Assembly (NCBI GenBank): GCA_047495785.1
Contig: JBLDXI010000002.1
Location: 2,356,001-2,420,000 of the forward strand
Source: Lepidodermella squamata
Taxonomy: Eukaryota; Gastrotricha
DNA: 64,000 bases
Reading direction: 5' to 3'
In this document: positions 22,131 through 32,789 of the stretch, in pieces
How the letters are laid out: every line of letters starts with the position of its first letter
Position numbering within the stretch: position 1 is the first letter of the stretch
Notes under the pieces: generated by a model
Told to the model about the DNA's origin: nothing
What the model saw: the letters and a program-made list of their open reading frames with translations, nothing else
The model's database searches: none
Program-made: the position numbers and the translations under genes

Positions 22131-23082
22131 TCAAGGAGTAGTTGCATCGATGGCAACCAAACCCGTTCGGCAGTTGTAGCAACTTATCGCCTGGTTGTTT
22201 TTCGCCAATCGGGTGATGCACCAGAAGCAAGTCGGCTGCCGATGACAGCAAGGCAGCAACAGCGTCGAAGTTGAGACAACATCACGAGAACAAATAGCAC
22301 ATCGTTCAATCGACACCGTCATCGATATCGTTCGTTTATTGCTAGATGGCAACACTGGGGACTGCAACCCGGCTTCTTTAGGCAGCTCTGACCCATAAAC
22401 GGCACTCTTTTTGCGAGAAAAAATAAAACAAATAAATAAAATTAAAACAAATTCTTACGTTTTTTGAAGAGTTTGATTTTTCCTGAACGGATTCGTTGCA
22501 TTGGCATGGAACGTAGTTACAAGCAGTAGTCGGCCGGGCTGAGGCTTCGTGTGATCGAGTGCTTATCGGTTTAAGAAGAGCAGGGGCAGAGCCGCTCTTG
22601 ATAGAGGCCGGCTGCTGCTGAGAGTTGTGCGAGGAACCCGACGGCATGTTCAAAATCTTCACATCAGCAACACCAGGACTGTTATCGTCGATAATGTTTG
22701 TCTGAATGAAGTCCTTCAGCGTGACTAGTTGATCGTGATCGGCTGAGAAAACTTTCAATTCCGATATCCTCGTGCCGATCCTCACGTCACTTTTGCCGGT
22801 TAAAAGCACCTGTAACTGGCCATTTTCAAAGTTGATCGATCTATTCCTATCCGGCTCGAATGCCACGGTGAAAACGCGGTTGTTTTCGTCGTTCGCCGAC
22901 AGGCCGAGCCACCATTTACTTATGCGATACTCGGGCATCATAGCTCTAGGCCGCAGAAATCGCAGAGTGGCGCGTCGCAGCCAGGATTGATCGTAGCCCG
23001 GCAAATTTCCCAAGCAACGGATTTTATCTACGCAGAAGCAAGCGCATTCCTCCATGCCTTGAATAGTGACATTTTCGGTCAT
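22131..23082 (-). CDS. R3: WVGNL/KWWLGLS domain plus C8 RING-like motif
   Basis: Exons 23082-22459 and 22361-22131 give 284 residues. Residues 1-125 form a domain with the landmarks CLGNLPGYDQSWLRRATLRF and SKWWLGLS, then SADHDQLVTLKDFIQ. R4 has the same domain, and broken copies lie at 28.7-29.5 kb. I do not recognise it. A Ser/Pro/Ala-rich linker follows. The second exon carries C-x2-C-x13-CC-x5-C-x2-C-x13-C-x2-C. R3 alone has a His after the CC pair. I chose the ATG at 23082 because R4 starts at the equivalent point. AATAAA-type sequence lies near 22075. It may act as a two-part adaptor, which is inference. Confidence 0.7.
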
Positions 23083-23141
23083 GATGATCGTTGGCCGGTC
23101 AGAAAGACGGATCGCCGCAATAGATTTCAATTTTCAATAGT

Positions 23142-23182
23142 AGGTAACTGATCCTATGAAGAAGAATGCATAAAATAAGGCT
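23142..23182 (-). promoter_or_regulatory. R3 core promoter, shared with R4
   Basis: On the minus strand TTATTTTATGC is followed after about 20 bases by ATAGGATCAGTTA. The same arrangement precedes R4 (27192-27229). A TATA-like box plus a TCAGT initiator at about 30 bp spacing is a standard metazoan core promoter. The leader would be about 68 nt. Confidence 0.6.
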
Positions 23183-23355
23183 CGAAGGGTGCATAATTTA
23201 AGATCCATCAAAAAATTTTAGAGAGCTCTGACTTGAAAAATCGATCGATGAAAAATCAATTTCTTGTTTACTTTCCCACCGAAATTTTGAGCGTTTTCAT
23301 GATTCAGCTGAACATCTGTGACCCATGGTGTTCCGTTCATTTCTCGCGAGTCTAT

Positions 23356-24359
23356 GGGTGCAACCATAGAGCTAGTTTTAAGATAGAGGTCCTACTTCTG
23401 GCTAAGGCTGTAAACGCCATGGGCACCAGATGTTGTGATGAATCAGCATCGAGTGGTTGGAAAAGTAAACAAATCAGGTGATTTTTCCATTGCCCATATT
23501 TCATTCATGAAAATTTCCTTGATAAAAAACTTGGTGGTGCAAGATAGTGCCTTAAATGGTGAACATTGCCATTATTTTTTCGAAATTTTCAGAGAAATAC
23601 AAAGGAGTAAAATCGCGAAAAAACAATTTTGTGATTTCAGATAAATCGACACTGCCTAATAATTAAATCGAAATTGAAGCATATTGCGAATAGGGTGGGT
23701 AATTCTGATCAAGCTATACATGTTGATGCTTGGAGCGAGCTTGGAAGATTTTTTCCTGATTTTCTATGATTTTATGAATTATTCCACTTGGTTTTTTACA
23801 TTACAAAATGGAGATAGCTTGTTGGGTTCTATCCAGAATCTTTGTTGACAGCACGTGCGCCATGTGCACATGGTGTGGCTGGATTGAGTCCGGAGCTGGA
23901 TCAGAGTCAAACTGTAGTGAAAAACCATTCATTCAATGAATAAAAAATTCTAGAAAATCTGAAAAAAATCTTCCAAGCTCGCTCCAAGCATCGAATTGTA
24001 GAGCGTGATCAGAATTACCTGGTCCATTAAAAATACCCTTCAATTTCACTATCTTATTGGCAGTTGTCATATTTTATCAATTGATCAATTTCATTTTTTG
24101 CGATTTTCCCCCATTTCAAAAATAGTTAAAATTTCGAAAAAATAACCAATGTGTTCATCGTTTCAAGAGCTACCTGGATCCGCCGGGAATTGTTTACTAT
24201 GACTAATCGTTCAAGAATAATGAGCGATCGAAAATCACCCGATTTGTTTACTTTTCCAACCACTCGATGCTGATTCATCACAACATCTGGCGCCCATGGC
24301 GTTTACAGCCTTAGTCAGGAGTAGGACCTCTATCTTAAAACTAGCTCTATGGGTGCAAC
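23356..24359. mobile_element. about 1-kb element with long terminal inverted repeats
   Basis: The outer arms (about 23366-23485 and 24230-24350) are reverse complements over about 120 bp, including TAGAGCTAGTTTTAAGATAG. The termini are GGGTGCAACC words. A second inner pair (about 23700-23750 and 23965-24020, with TTGGAGCGAGCTTGGAAGAT) is nested inside. It has no transposase ORF. It is probably a non-autonomous DNA transposon. Confidence 0.65.
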
Positions 24360-24644
24360 ACATTATTTCGAAATACTCGAGCTTTGTCTCACTTTGTTAG
24401 CAAACAAAGCGTAATCATTATCTACGAATTTCTGCGAATCCAAAAGTATCTCACTGGAATGGCTTCTGCATCCTTAGAATTTTTATTTTCGGATAAATGA
24501 TTAGATAATATCAGATACATTTTTTTGATTTTAGGCGAAGCAGGTACAGAACTAGAAATTAATTTTGGTAATTTGCAAACAGTCAGTTTTTTAAGGTGGA
24601 TTTTTTCGATTTTAGCCACATTTACGTATCGTTGTTTTCGGCAC

Positions 24645-27142
24645 TTAGAAGACCGGCGGGTCGTCTTTAGGCGGCAGCGCGATGCCAAGGCCACACGCCT
24701 TGCATTTGATGTGATCGTTGCGTCGAGATGCACTGACAAGGCACCACAAACATGTCCGCTGGCTGTAGCAGCACGGCAGAACGCACGAGACAAGTGAGGA
24801 AATCTCCTTAGCACATAGTCCGCATTCGACCATCTCCGCTTTGCCGGCGGGCTCGGGGAACTTGGTTTTACGCTTTTTTGCCTTCTTCGACTCTGGGTTA
24901 ACAACCGTTCTTCTTGCTTCGTCTTCTTGCGGCTGGTTTGCGTCGCCGCTGAAAATCGATGATGTAGGTTCGGAGATCGCGAGAACCGGGGTCAGACGAT
25001 AACGGATAGTCATCTAAAAATATATTTAATTAAAAATCAATATTATGGTCAATTTGGGGCAATTTGGGAAACTTATGACTTTGAACTTTTTCTCCTCATT
25101 TAAAGACCGTTCAAAATTCAAAAATGACAGTCTTTTATCGTTATTGCGAGGTGCACTTATCGTCTTGACACCTGAAGCATGAAAAACGAGTAAATATGCG
25201 AAGAATGGGCGAACTTTTCATGTTCCGCGGCGTAAAATGACCAACTTTTCATCAAATAGGACTTTTTTGGAAAGAAGCGACAAAATGAAGCGCCATCGAT
25301 TCAGTTAAATGTTGGTATTTTCGAACCAATTACCAGTCCAGGTGACCACAAAATTAGCCATAAATCAAGGTAAAATCGTGACGATTTGCGGAAACAGGCA
25401 TTCGGTAGCCCAGAACTTCTCTATATAATTTTTATTTGATCAATATTTTTAAAAAGCTGTTGAAATTTACTGATGATTTTCGAAAAAATAAAAGGCAGAC
25501 CCTAGATACAGTGAAACCCCGGTTCTACGCCGATGCGGAGGCAACGAAAAAGTTGGCGTAAAATCCGAATTGGCGAAAAATCGAAAGTTGGGGCTTTTCA
25601 AATCAAAAGCATGCGGATTTTAATTATTTTTGCTTGCACAGGATTTATATACAAAGTTCGGAAATTCGAAAATTCCTTGATATGCTTGAGACGTCCCATT
25701 CGTTGAATGCTATAGGTCCCGAATGATCGCTCTTAGGGTTGCTTGAGTCGGACAGCTAGGTAGCGATTAGTGCAGTCTCGCTATATAGTCTCGCTGACAA
25801 AGTAGGACATTGAACTCGTTTGAAAAAAATACAGGGCAGTGTCTTATAATTCGGAAAAAATTTTCGTTCGAAACTAAGACTTCTCATTTAAAATTTGTAA
25901 CTTCATTGAAATTATCGTAGGCTGAATCAATTACCGTATTTCATCAAATAATAGCCATGGCTACTATTTTTTCCGAAACTCCGAAAATGGTCCAAAAAAA
26001 GAGGCAATTATTCGAGGGGGCTATTATTCGAGGGGGGCTATTATTTATCGGTAATTGGCAAATTTCATCATCGCAAGTCGTTTGCGCTGTTGAATTCTCT
26101 GTTTTTTGACCCATGCTGCTAATTAATCCTCGGCATCAACAAACAACGGCTTACGTCCACCACCTTTAATCCGCTTGGCAGTATAAGGCGACGCAATTAG
26201 GACAGCTTTTTCCCTCCTCCTCCCTCCTCCAGCGCGCCACCTGCTTCGGACAAGGCATGGCGTGGCTATTATTCGAGGGGGGCTATTATTTACTTTTAAA
26301 TGCTCAAAATAGCCTAAAATTTCGGGCTATTATTCGAGGGGGCTTTTATTCGAGGGAGGCTATTAATCGATGAAATACGGTATTTTCAAAACCTCCGTCG
26401 AGTGTAAATGTATCAAGGGTTAAATATTTTTGTACAAGGTGTGGTCCATAGAATTTCGGCGATCTTCTGATCAGATGTTGCTACAAAATTAAATTCTGAA
26501 TTCACGAATTGATCTCAAATCGATTTCGAATTATTTTCCGACTGAAAATTTGATTTCAACAAAAACCCGGATCCAAGTACCTAAAGAACAGACACGGCCC
26601 GAATATTGTAACTAGCTTAAAAAAAGCAAATCTAAAAACGGGGTGGGAATTGGCATAGAGTTAAACTAATTCAAAATTTATTGAAAACTATGTTTTTTGC
26701 ACCATACAAAAATGACCATACATCTTTAGATGAGAAAAAAAATGAAAAACAAACAGACAAAAATACTTACGATTTTTTCCTGAATGAATTCCTTCAGGGA
26801 GACCAGTTGCTGGTGATCGGCTGAGTATATGTCGAGATTCGACATCCTCGAGTTGCTACTGGGGTCAATTTTGCCTGTTAACTTGACCTGTATCAACAGG
26901 TCATTTGCAAAGACCACCGATTCCGGCTCAAAGGGTACGATGAACACTCGGTCGTTGTAACTCAGGCCGAGCCACCATTTACTTATAAGGTATTCGTGCA
27001 TTCGTCCAGGACTCAAAAATTTGATATTGGCGTGTCGCATCCACGTCCGATCAAATCCCGTAAGGTTTCCGACCCATCTGGCTTCGTTGACATAAAAGGA
27101 AGCGCATTCATGCATGCCCGGAATTTTGGCATTTTCGTTCAT
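24645..27142 (-). CDS. R4: WVGNL/KWWLGLS domain plus C8 RING-like motif
   Basis: Exon 1 (27142-26771) encodes the R3-type domain: WVGNLTGFDRTWMRHANIKF, SKWWLGLS, SADHQQLVSLKEFIQ, then a GTAAGT donor. Exon 2 (25013-24645) starts after a TTTTTAG acceptor and ends in C-x2-C-x13-CC-x5-C-x2-C-x14-C-x2-C with a final PPVF. The join is in phase 0 and gives 246 residues. The intron would be 1.76 kb, far longer than its neigh­bours, and holds the MITE at 25932-26382. Exon 2 begins with ATG, so it could be a separate 122-residue gene; the perfect acceptor and the R3 parallel favour one gene. A Lys-rich linker (PESKKAKKRK) lies between the domains. Confidence 0.55.
25932..26382. mobile_element. MITE with CCGTATTT ends and internal tandem units
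   Basis: The ends TACCGTATTTCATC and GATGAAATACGGTA are inverted repeats flanked by TA, as for Tc1/mariner-like insertions. The interior repeats GGGCTATTATTCGAGGG-type units several times near both ends. No transposase. It lies inside the proposed R4 intron. Confidence 0.7.
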
Positions 27143-27191
27143 GGTGGTAGATAGCTAGTCAATAAAACAGATCGAAATAGCTCTTCAATAA

Positions 27192-27229
27192 TAACTGATC
27201 CTATATATAAAGACCGCATAAAATAAAGC
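27192..27229 (-). promoter_or_regulatory. R4 core promoter
   Basis: The minus strand reads TTATTTTATGC, then ATATATAGGATCAGTTA, matching the R3 promoter. It gives a leader of about 55 nt before the ATG at 27142. It supports 27142 as a real gene start. Confidence 0.6.
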
Positions 27230-27278
27230 CCAATCAAGTTCTTAATCAGCCCAGGCTTTTCGGTGTAAAAAATTAGGC

Positions 27279-27419
27279 GGGACTACTCCAAAACAGCCAA
27301 GAAAAAACGAAAGAGACCAAAACAGCCAAAAAATTCGATTGTTCTCGTTGCGCAACAATCGAAAAGTTTGGCTGTTATGGTGCCTTTTATTTTAGTGTCA
27401 TTTATTTTGGAGTAGTCCC
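27279..27419. mobile_element. 141-bp MITE with 9-bp target-site duplication
   Basis: The ends GGGACTACTCC and GGAGTAGTCCC are perfect inverted repeats. The flanks 27270-27278 and 27420-27428 are both AAATTAGGC. The inside contains a second hairpin (AACAGCCAAAAAATTCGATT against its partner). The duplication length fits hAT, Mutator or Merlin-type transposition. Confidence 0.8.
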
Positions 27420-27571
27420 AAATTAGGCATCTCGTTAAGAAAAAAGGATACCACTAATTATTTCTTCTCCAAATGACAAAACAGAAACAAATTTGAGAAT
27501 AAGCGAACACATATTCCGAGAAGATTCACTCAAATCAAAATTCAAAAATTAAGCATTGCTATTTGCCTCTA

Positions 27572-27633
27572 ATTTTTTTCATTTTGTTCCAAAGAATTGA
27601 TTAATCAATTCTTTGGAACAAAATGAAAAAAAT
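27572..27633. repeat. perfect 62-bp palindrome
   Basis: The sequence is its own reverse complement with no spacer, centred on GATTAATC at 27602/27603. Arms contain CATTTTGTTCCAAAGAATTG. No gene is attached. It can form a perfect cruciform or hairpin. Confidence 0.8.
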
Positions 27634-28570
27634 GAGGTATATTTTATCGCACAACCATGCTAAATATACGACTATCAGGGTTGTGATCGAAAGAAAAGTG
27701 CAAATTTTGATTCTTGAAATCATTTGAATGGGTAATGGTTTGTCTACCATACGCACCTCTTGGCCAAGGCTTTCGCCAGGAAATATCAGAGTGGCTATTC
27801 GTACATATATTGTTTGAAAAAAGATTCCAAACAGAAACATTTCATCATATACCAATATACGCTTTTGCGAGAAAACAACACTGTAAATTGCGGGGAAGGA
27901 ATTTAGCTGAAGCTGAAGACTTTTACAATTCACCATAGTCATCCGACGGTATTCAACAAAAATCAATTTATTCCGAAAGTAACAAAGAATATGCATATTC
28001 GAAACAAAAAAATTGAAATTCATGTTTTAAGCGAGTTTTGAAGCCAAATATTCTCTTACATTCGCAATCGTTTCACGATTCCGAGAAACAGCTGAGAAAA
28101 TCCGGAGCAGCGTAACCAATAAACAACGCACAAAAACAATAAAAAAATTAAACAGATTGGAGTTATTTAGATTTTCAGTTTTAAGGTGGATTTTTTTCAA
28201 TTTTTTAAACCGCTCTTAACTCTGAGAGTAAATCCGCACATATACAAGATTTTTGTTGATAGTTTCATGAAAATTATCGCATGGGATTGCAGTTTTTTAC
28301 ATTCAGCCAAGGAGTTAGTCGAAGTCACAACCGGGGACGAATGGTGATCAGCTGTGGCGCTGCAGTAGCAGTACGAAACCGCTGAAAGCCTGTTCGACTT
28401 GAGGCGGCGAGGGAGACGCGAGATGGAGACTCAATTGGAATTTTCGTCGGAAGATCACGGTTGGCAGGGATAAAGCGGCACCAAAAATTGAGCGGCGATC
28501 TAAAAATTAATCACAAAAATACATTTAATATCAAGCAAATGCGATATAAAATGAACAAAAACGTCAAAAA
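27634..28570. other. AT-rich gap
   Basis: No supported gene. The ORFs at 27601-28023 and 27714-27938 lack signal, splice or family support. At 28300-28500 a slightly GC-richer stretch may be a worn R exon, but I could not align it. Confidence 0.35.
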
Positions 28571-28589
28571 TCTTTCTATTGTAAAACGC

Positions 28590-29198
28590 ATTTTATCTAG
28601 TGGCAGGACTACGCTGCCTTCAAAGTGAACCACATCAAACGTGATCACTGTCGCTTTGATGACATTAAGTGCAATCCATGCGGCTTAGGGCCTTTGGCTG
28701 CTCGCTTCCATGCTAACCACGTCAAATGGGTGGGAAACCTTTCCGACCTTTGGCGCACCTATATGCGACACCCCGATCTTTGCTTTCAGCGGCTAAGAGC
28801 TGAATACTCGCAAATGGTGGCTCGGCCAGTCAGCGAACGGTGAGAAGGCCCAAATAGCCTTCGAGCCGGAATCGGCGGCTTTCGTCAATGACTTCCTGCT
28901 AGAAGTCAATTTAACAATAGGCTCGAGCATATCGACCTTGAAAGTTTCCTCGGCCGATCCCGAGGCGATACCTTTGCATCTAGATCACATGCAACTAGCG
29001 AACGATCATTTGCTGGAGATTCACTCGACTGATTTGTTGCTGAACGCCTATTCAGCCGACCGCGACCAGCTGGTCGCCGTAAAATCGTTCATTCGATGGA
29101 TCAAGGAGGAGCCAGACCCGCCTATCCCGGTCCCCTCGAATACTTCTACTAGATACTTTTGGATTCGTAGAAATGCGCTGTATTTGCTAACAAAGTGA
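28590..29198 (+). pseudogene. R5: broken R-family copy
   Basis: It starts with a RING-like tail fragment (DDIKCNPCGLG, compare DHIKCKACGLG in R4). It runs directly into the N-terminal domain: HVKWVGNLSDLWRTYMRHPD. One base is missing before KWWLGQSANGEKAQIAFEPE, so the frame shifts near 28813. From there the frame stays open to a stop at 29196-29198 and carries two copies of the SADP/SADRDQLV segment and the end TRYFWIRRN. The order tail-then-domain shows a rearranged copy. The same RYFWIRRN end lies downstream of R4 on the minus strand (24422-24449). Confidence 0.6.
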
Positions 29199-29439
29199 AA
29201 CTCAAAATTTCGGTCGTCTACTTCTTAATGGCACGATTCTCTTTTTGATCTGATGACCCCCTTATTGTGAATTATTTCAACGCTCACGAATAAAACCAGT
29301 TTGAAAAACGGCAATATGGGAAAACACAATTATCAGGCTGTTACAGCGCAACCTCTTTATATATTAAAATTGATTGAATTCCATTTCATGAACTGAATTT
29401 TCACTGAATTTTCCCAAGACTGATCGATCCACTGATCGC

Positions 29440-29530
29440 ACCAAGATGCGACACCCCACTCTCCGCTTTCTGCCGTGCGGCCAAGAGCTGACTATACTTG
29501 CTCGGAGTCCAATTTGCCGGGCTATTAACT
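29440..29530 (+). pseudogene. R-family domain fragment
   Basis: The reading MRHPTLRFLPCGQELTILAR matches the MRHPDLCFQRLRAEYSQMVA part of R5 and the MRHANIKF part of R4. No more of the gene is present. Confidence 0.5.
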
Positions 29531-29676
29531 CCCTGCTCACCTATTTGACACCCTTATTTCGTGATAACCGTTTGGAAAATGACATCCGGCACACAATAGT
29601 CTTCCCAAATACAACTTTTATTAACCGAATTGGAGAAAGATTTAGAACGCATGCTCACGCCGTATATGCCGGATAG

Positions 29677-30108
29677 AGTATACAACAATAGAGTATACCT
29701 GATATCTCCCTGGGCTTGAGTTCAACCATTTTCCAATCTCACCATGTAGTCGGCATCACTTGACTCTGGGCTTGTTTCGTTGTATAGGAAATTTTCGTTT
29801 CTTTCATTGATCTTGAAATCGATTTTATTTTCACTCTACCTCTGCGATTCTGTGGAAACTGGAAAAGTCCAGACCAATCAAGACATAGGAATCGGGTCCA
29901 AATATTTCCACCACTAGAAATAAGGTTCCAGCGCTAAAACAAATTATTTTCTTCATTGCAGTGAAAAAAATCGAAAATTTTTGCTTCATCCAATTCGTTG
30001 GCCCGAAATATTGAATTCCTAGTGATTCGCCGTTTCTTCTTAAGAATTAATTATTCAAAATTTGGTTCTAGTGAATGCAAAGTAAGAATCCCACGCTCAG
30101 TTACTTAC
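29677..30108. other. gap without features
   Basis: AT-rich DNA; I see nothing in it. Confidence 0.4.
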
Positions 30109-30265
30109 CTTATTGAACGAGCTTGATCGATTTGAAATTTCCGATCCGCCTCCCATACAGCGGGCAGCAAGTCTGTGCCGCATGTTGCCAGGATTGACGT
30201 CTCGATGGCAAATCGAATAAAAGGTTGTAAAGCGTCGAGCTCTGAGCTGGTCCAACGCCTTTTTG
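30109..30265 (-). pseudogene. A5: A-family exon fragment
   Basis: Bounded by a TTTCAG acceptor and a GTAAGT donor. In one frame it reads KRRWTSSELDALQPFIRFAI and then LLPAVWEADRKFQIDQARS, which parallels the first helices of A1 (GRWSQTEAAAIEPIVAAAE). No flanking exons were found, so it is a partial or orphan copy. Confidence 0.4.
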
Positions 30266-30739
30266 CTGAAAGAAGTACACAGAGTAATAATCAAGTCATC
30301 CAGCTAAAAACTAAATCTCACTTTTCTTAGATATCTGTCGCGTCTTTCTCAGATTCAACCGCAGATTCCGAGGCAGCAGGCCGAGAATTCACAACTTCAA
30401 GGCACACTGTCACTTTGTTAAGCTGAGGTCGCGCTTCCTCCAAACTGAGTCATATGGGCTGTGAGACATGCCTCCGTTGGATGGGACAATCGATCGAGTT
30501 CTTGATTGCCCATGATCGATCGAGGTAGTCAATCAAATTCATCTAGCAGCAAAAAAATCGTCGTTATTTTCATCTTAATAATCATATCAGTATCGCAGCA
30601 GAAATAATAGCAGGTTTTGCATATGTTTTAGCAGCAGTTTAACCTTTTGTAGAGTGTCATTTGCACGATTTCGATTTCACCACACGATCACACGAGAGAA
30701 AAATGTATATAAAATATAATTGGTCACAATTTTTTAAAT

Positions 30740-31090
30740 AAAAGAATAGCAGAAATTAATTAGGAAAGATAAGGACGGAGCTGTGTCTTCGAAGCAGGCA
30801 CAAAGGAAACCAAGCCAAAGGTGGCGACGGAACGAACGAGCGCCGGGTAAGCGGTACGGTGCGGAAAGATAGCCCTGGCCGGCTAACAACCGAGCGGAAC
30901 CACGACAGATTTTTCCCACAGCGATTGAGCACGTCGTCGATATGGGACTTCCAGGTCAACTTCTCATCGAACAGAATGCCCAGAATTCGAAGCACGGAGA
31001 CTTGCGGGACGACAGAGCCTCCAAGCACGAGCCTCACAACAGGGCGTTGAATTGCTGCCGCCACAGACAGGCCCAAGCGGCGACGCGAGC
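30740..31090 (-). mobile_element. LINE reverse-transcriptase fragment
   Basis: The minus frame reads VSVLRILGILFDEKLTWKSH and then IDDVLNRCGKNLSWFRSVVS. This is the conserved stretch after the RT palm in non-LTR retrotransposons (LG..fD.kLtWk.Hi). Neighbouring frames continue the match with frameshifts. It lacks the catalytic YADD region and both ends. It is a dead fragment. Confidence 0.7.
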
Positions 31091-31119
31091 CACAAAACTT
31101 GAAACCAACTTTTCAACTA

Positions 31120-32120
31120 TTAATTGACGTAAAATTAAAAAAACAGGCAATTCTGTTCTCAAAAAAATCCCCGGATAAATATACCGCGAATTTTAATGCA
31201 TAAAAAATTCAAAAACCTTGATGACACCCGAAGCTAAATCAAGTCTGGCGTCGAATTAAAATTTGGGTTTGGCGAATGTTTCGGCAGAAATCGCAAAAGT
31301 GTGTTGACACGAAAAGAGCATTGCTTTCGATTTACCTCATAATTATTTTTCTTGTTAATTTCAACATCACGACGCCAAATATTTCGTGAGACTCTGCTTT
31401 ACTCTTCAAATTTTACATGAAAATCGGACTTACGAAATTTCCAACTTGAAGCAATTCCTTTGCATCGCGGAAGCCGACCGTACTGACGAATTCCAACGGA
31501 CGAAACAACTGTTCATTGATTGAAACGACGCGCTAGCGGGATGTTGCGGCTGACAGTTTCGAATATGATTCAAATAACGGTCCATCCTTCCCATTCAGCC
31601 CACATTCTAAGAAGCAAAACCGGTACAGGGCGGTATACTTCCCGAGTTTGGTCTCAGATTTCGGAGGACACCGAGTTGAGTATTAGTTGCAAACTCGCGT
31701 ATCGACTTCCTAGGCTGAGTGAATCGGATTTTGGCCTCACGAAGATTCGCCGGCTCCGTCTCGTCCACAGTCAGCTTGATGATGCCATCGATAAGCAAAT
31801 GATACCTCGCGATCAATTGCATCTCGGCCACGTTCAGATCTCAACCTTCAGCTTCCACCACCGAATCATCCACGGATTCCGCTCAATCGATCACGATCCT
31901 TAGGTAAAGAAAAACAGAAAATGAAAAAAATTCACATCGAACTTTTCATTTCTCTTGAATTTTTCAATGATTTTTGCGTTAAATTTGTTGGATAATTACC
32001 GTGAATAGCATAAGCGTTCGCGTAGAGGCGCGACCTCGGACGGGCTGAAAAATATGAAGATTTTCATCCCCAAAAGGGGAAATTTCAACTAGAGAAATCG
32101 TTTTGAGAAATTTACTAGGA
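31120..32120. other. gap with unresolved exon-like pieces
   Basis: A minus ORF (31831-31607: QLIARYHLLIDGIIKLTVDE) and an overlapping plus ORF (31520-31903) both lack clear support. A small minus exon-like piece with acceptor TTTTTCAG lies at about 32000-32045, downstream of A1. I cannot assign these to a gene. Confidence 0.3.
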
Positions 32121-32172
32121 ACTCACCTGCGGCATACTGCAGCCAGCCACGCCCCGAAGGCAGCCTCGACAC

Positions 32173-32625
32173 TTAGTGCCGTGGCTGCTCGGGGATGGCT
32201 GCGATGCCAGCAGCCTCCCGTTCGGCCGCCATGGCCGTCTGCTCGTGGTGCCATGCTGCCTCTCGCTCGCCGGCCTCCCACGCCTGGGCCACAGCTCGCC
32301 ACGCCCGCCGGGCCCTCTTGCGCCAGCGACGACGGCGCTCGGCCTCGGTTGCCTGCCGCACGAGCGCCCGATCGCCGTACTCCTTGCGGCACTTGCCGAT
32401 GATGGCGCCCAGCGAGCGGCCGCCGAGGAGCACGGCCCGAAGAGCCCGGCTGCGTTCCAGCTCGGCTTCAACGTCGGCCAGGCGGGGAGGCCGCCCCGCC
32501 GCCTCGGCCGCGGCTACGATCGGCTCAATAGCCGCGGCTTCCGTCTGGCTCCATCGACCTGAATGAACTGTAGTTATTAATAAATTGAAAAAAATAAAAA
32601 ATTTACTTGGTCCCGGGACCTCCAT
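32173..32625 (-). CDS. A1: GC-rich Myb/SANT-like protein
   Basis: Exons 32625-32607 and 32558-32173 flank a 48-nt intron; 134 residues. The layout GRWSQTEAAAIEPIV, RPPRLADVEAELERSRALRA, RSLGAIIGKCRKEY has the Trp, helix spacing and R-S..(I/V)..K end of a Myb/SANT-type helix bundle. A very basic helix (RRRRWRKRARRAW) and an Ala/Glu-rich helix follow. DNA binding is likely but inferred. Base composition is much more GC-rich than the surroundings. A GTGAGT donor lies 46 nt after the stop (at 32127), exactly as in A2, so the transcript may continue into a 3' UTR intron. The family is dispersed and often broken here. Confidence 0.65.
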   Translation of the reverse strand: MEVPGPSKFFIFFNLLITTVHSGRWSQTEAAAIEPIVAAAEAAGRPPRLADVEAELERSRALRAVLLGGRSLGAIIGKCRKEYGDRALVRQATEAERRRRWRKRARRAWRAVAQAWEAGEREAAWHHEQTAMAAEREAAGIAAIPEQPRH

Positions 32626-32789
32626 TTTCAGATATAAATTTTTTTTAATATCTAGAAATTACACAGCAATTGTGCAGGCAATTAATAAGATATGCAGAGC
32701 CAGTTACAAAAAAAACAGTTCATTATTTTCTCGCTTTGTTGTGTGCGAGAAAATCGTTTTGTTGCCGTTGCCGATGAATTCAACTGTCG

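Noticed and set aside
25932-26382. CRISPR-like array of GGGCTATTATTCGAGGG repeats
   Set aside because: Units are directly joined, not spaced by unique sequence, and lie inside an inverted-repeat transposon in an animal genome.
32115-32566. Several overlapping long ORFs in A1 and again in A2
   Set aside because: High GC lowers stop frequency in all frames. Only the frame shared by A1, A2, A3 and A4 keeps the domain and the intron phase.
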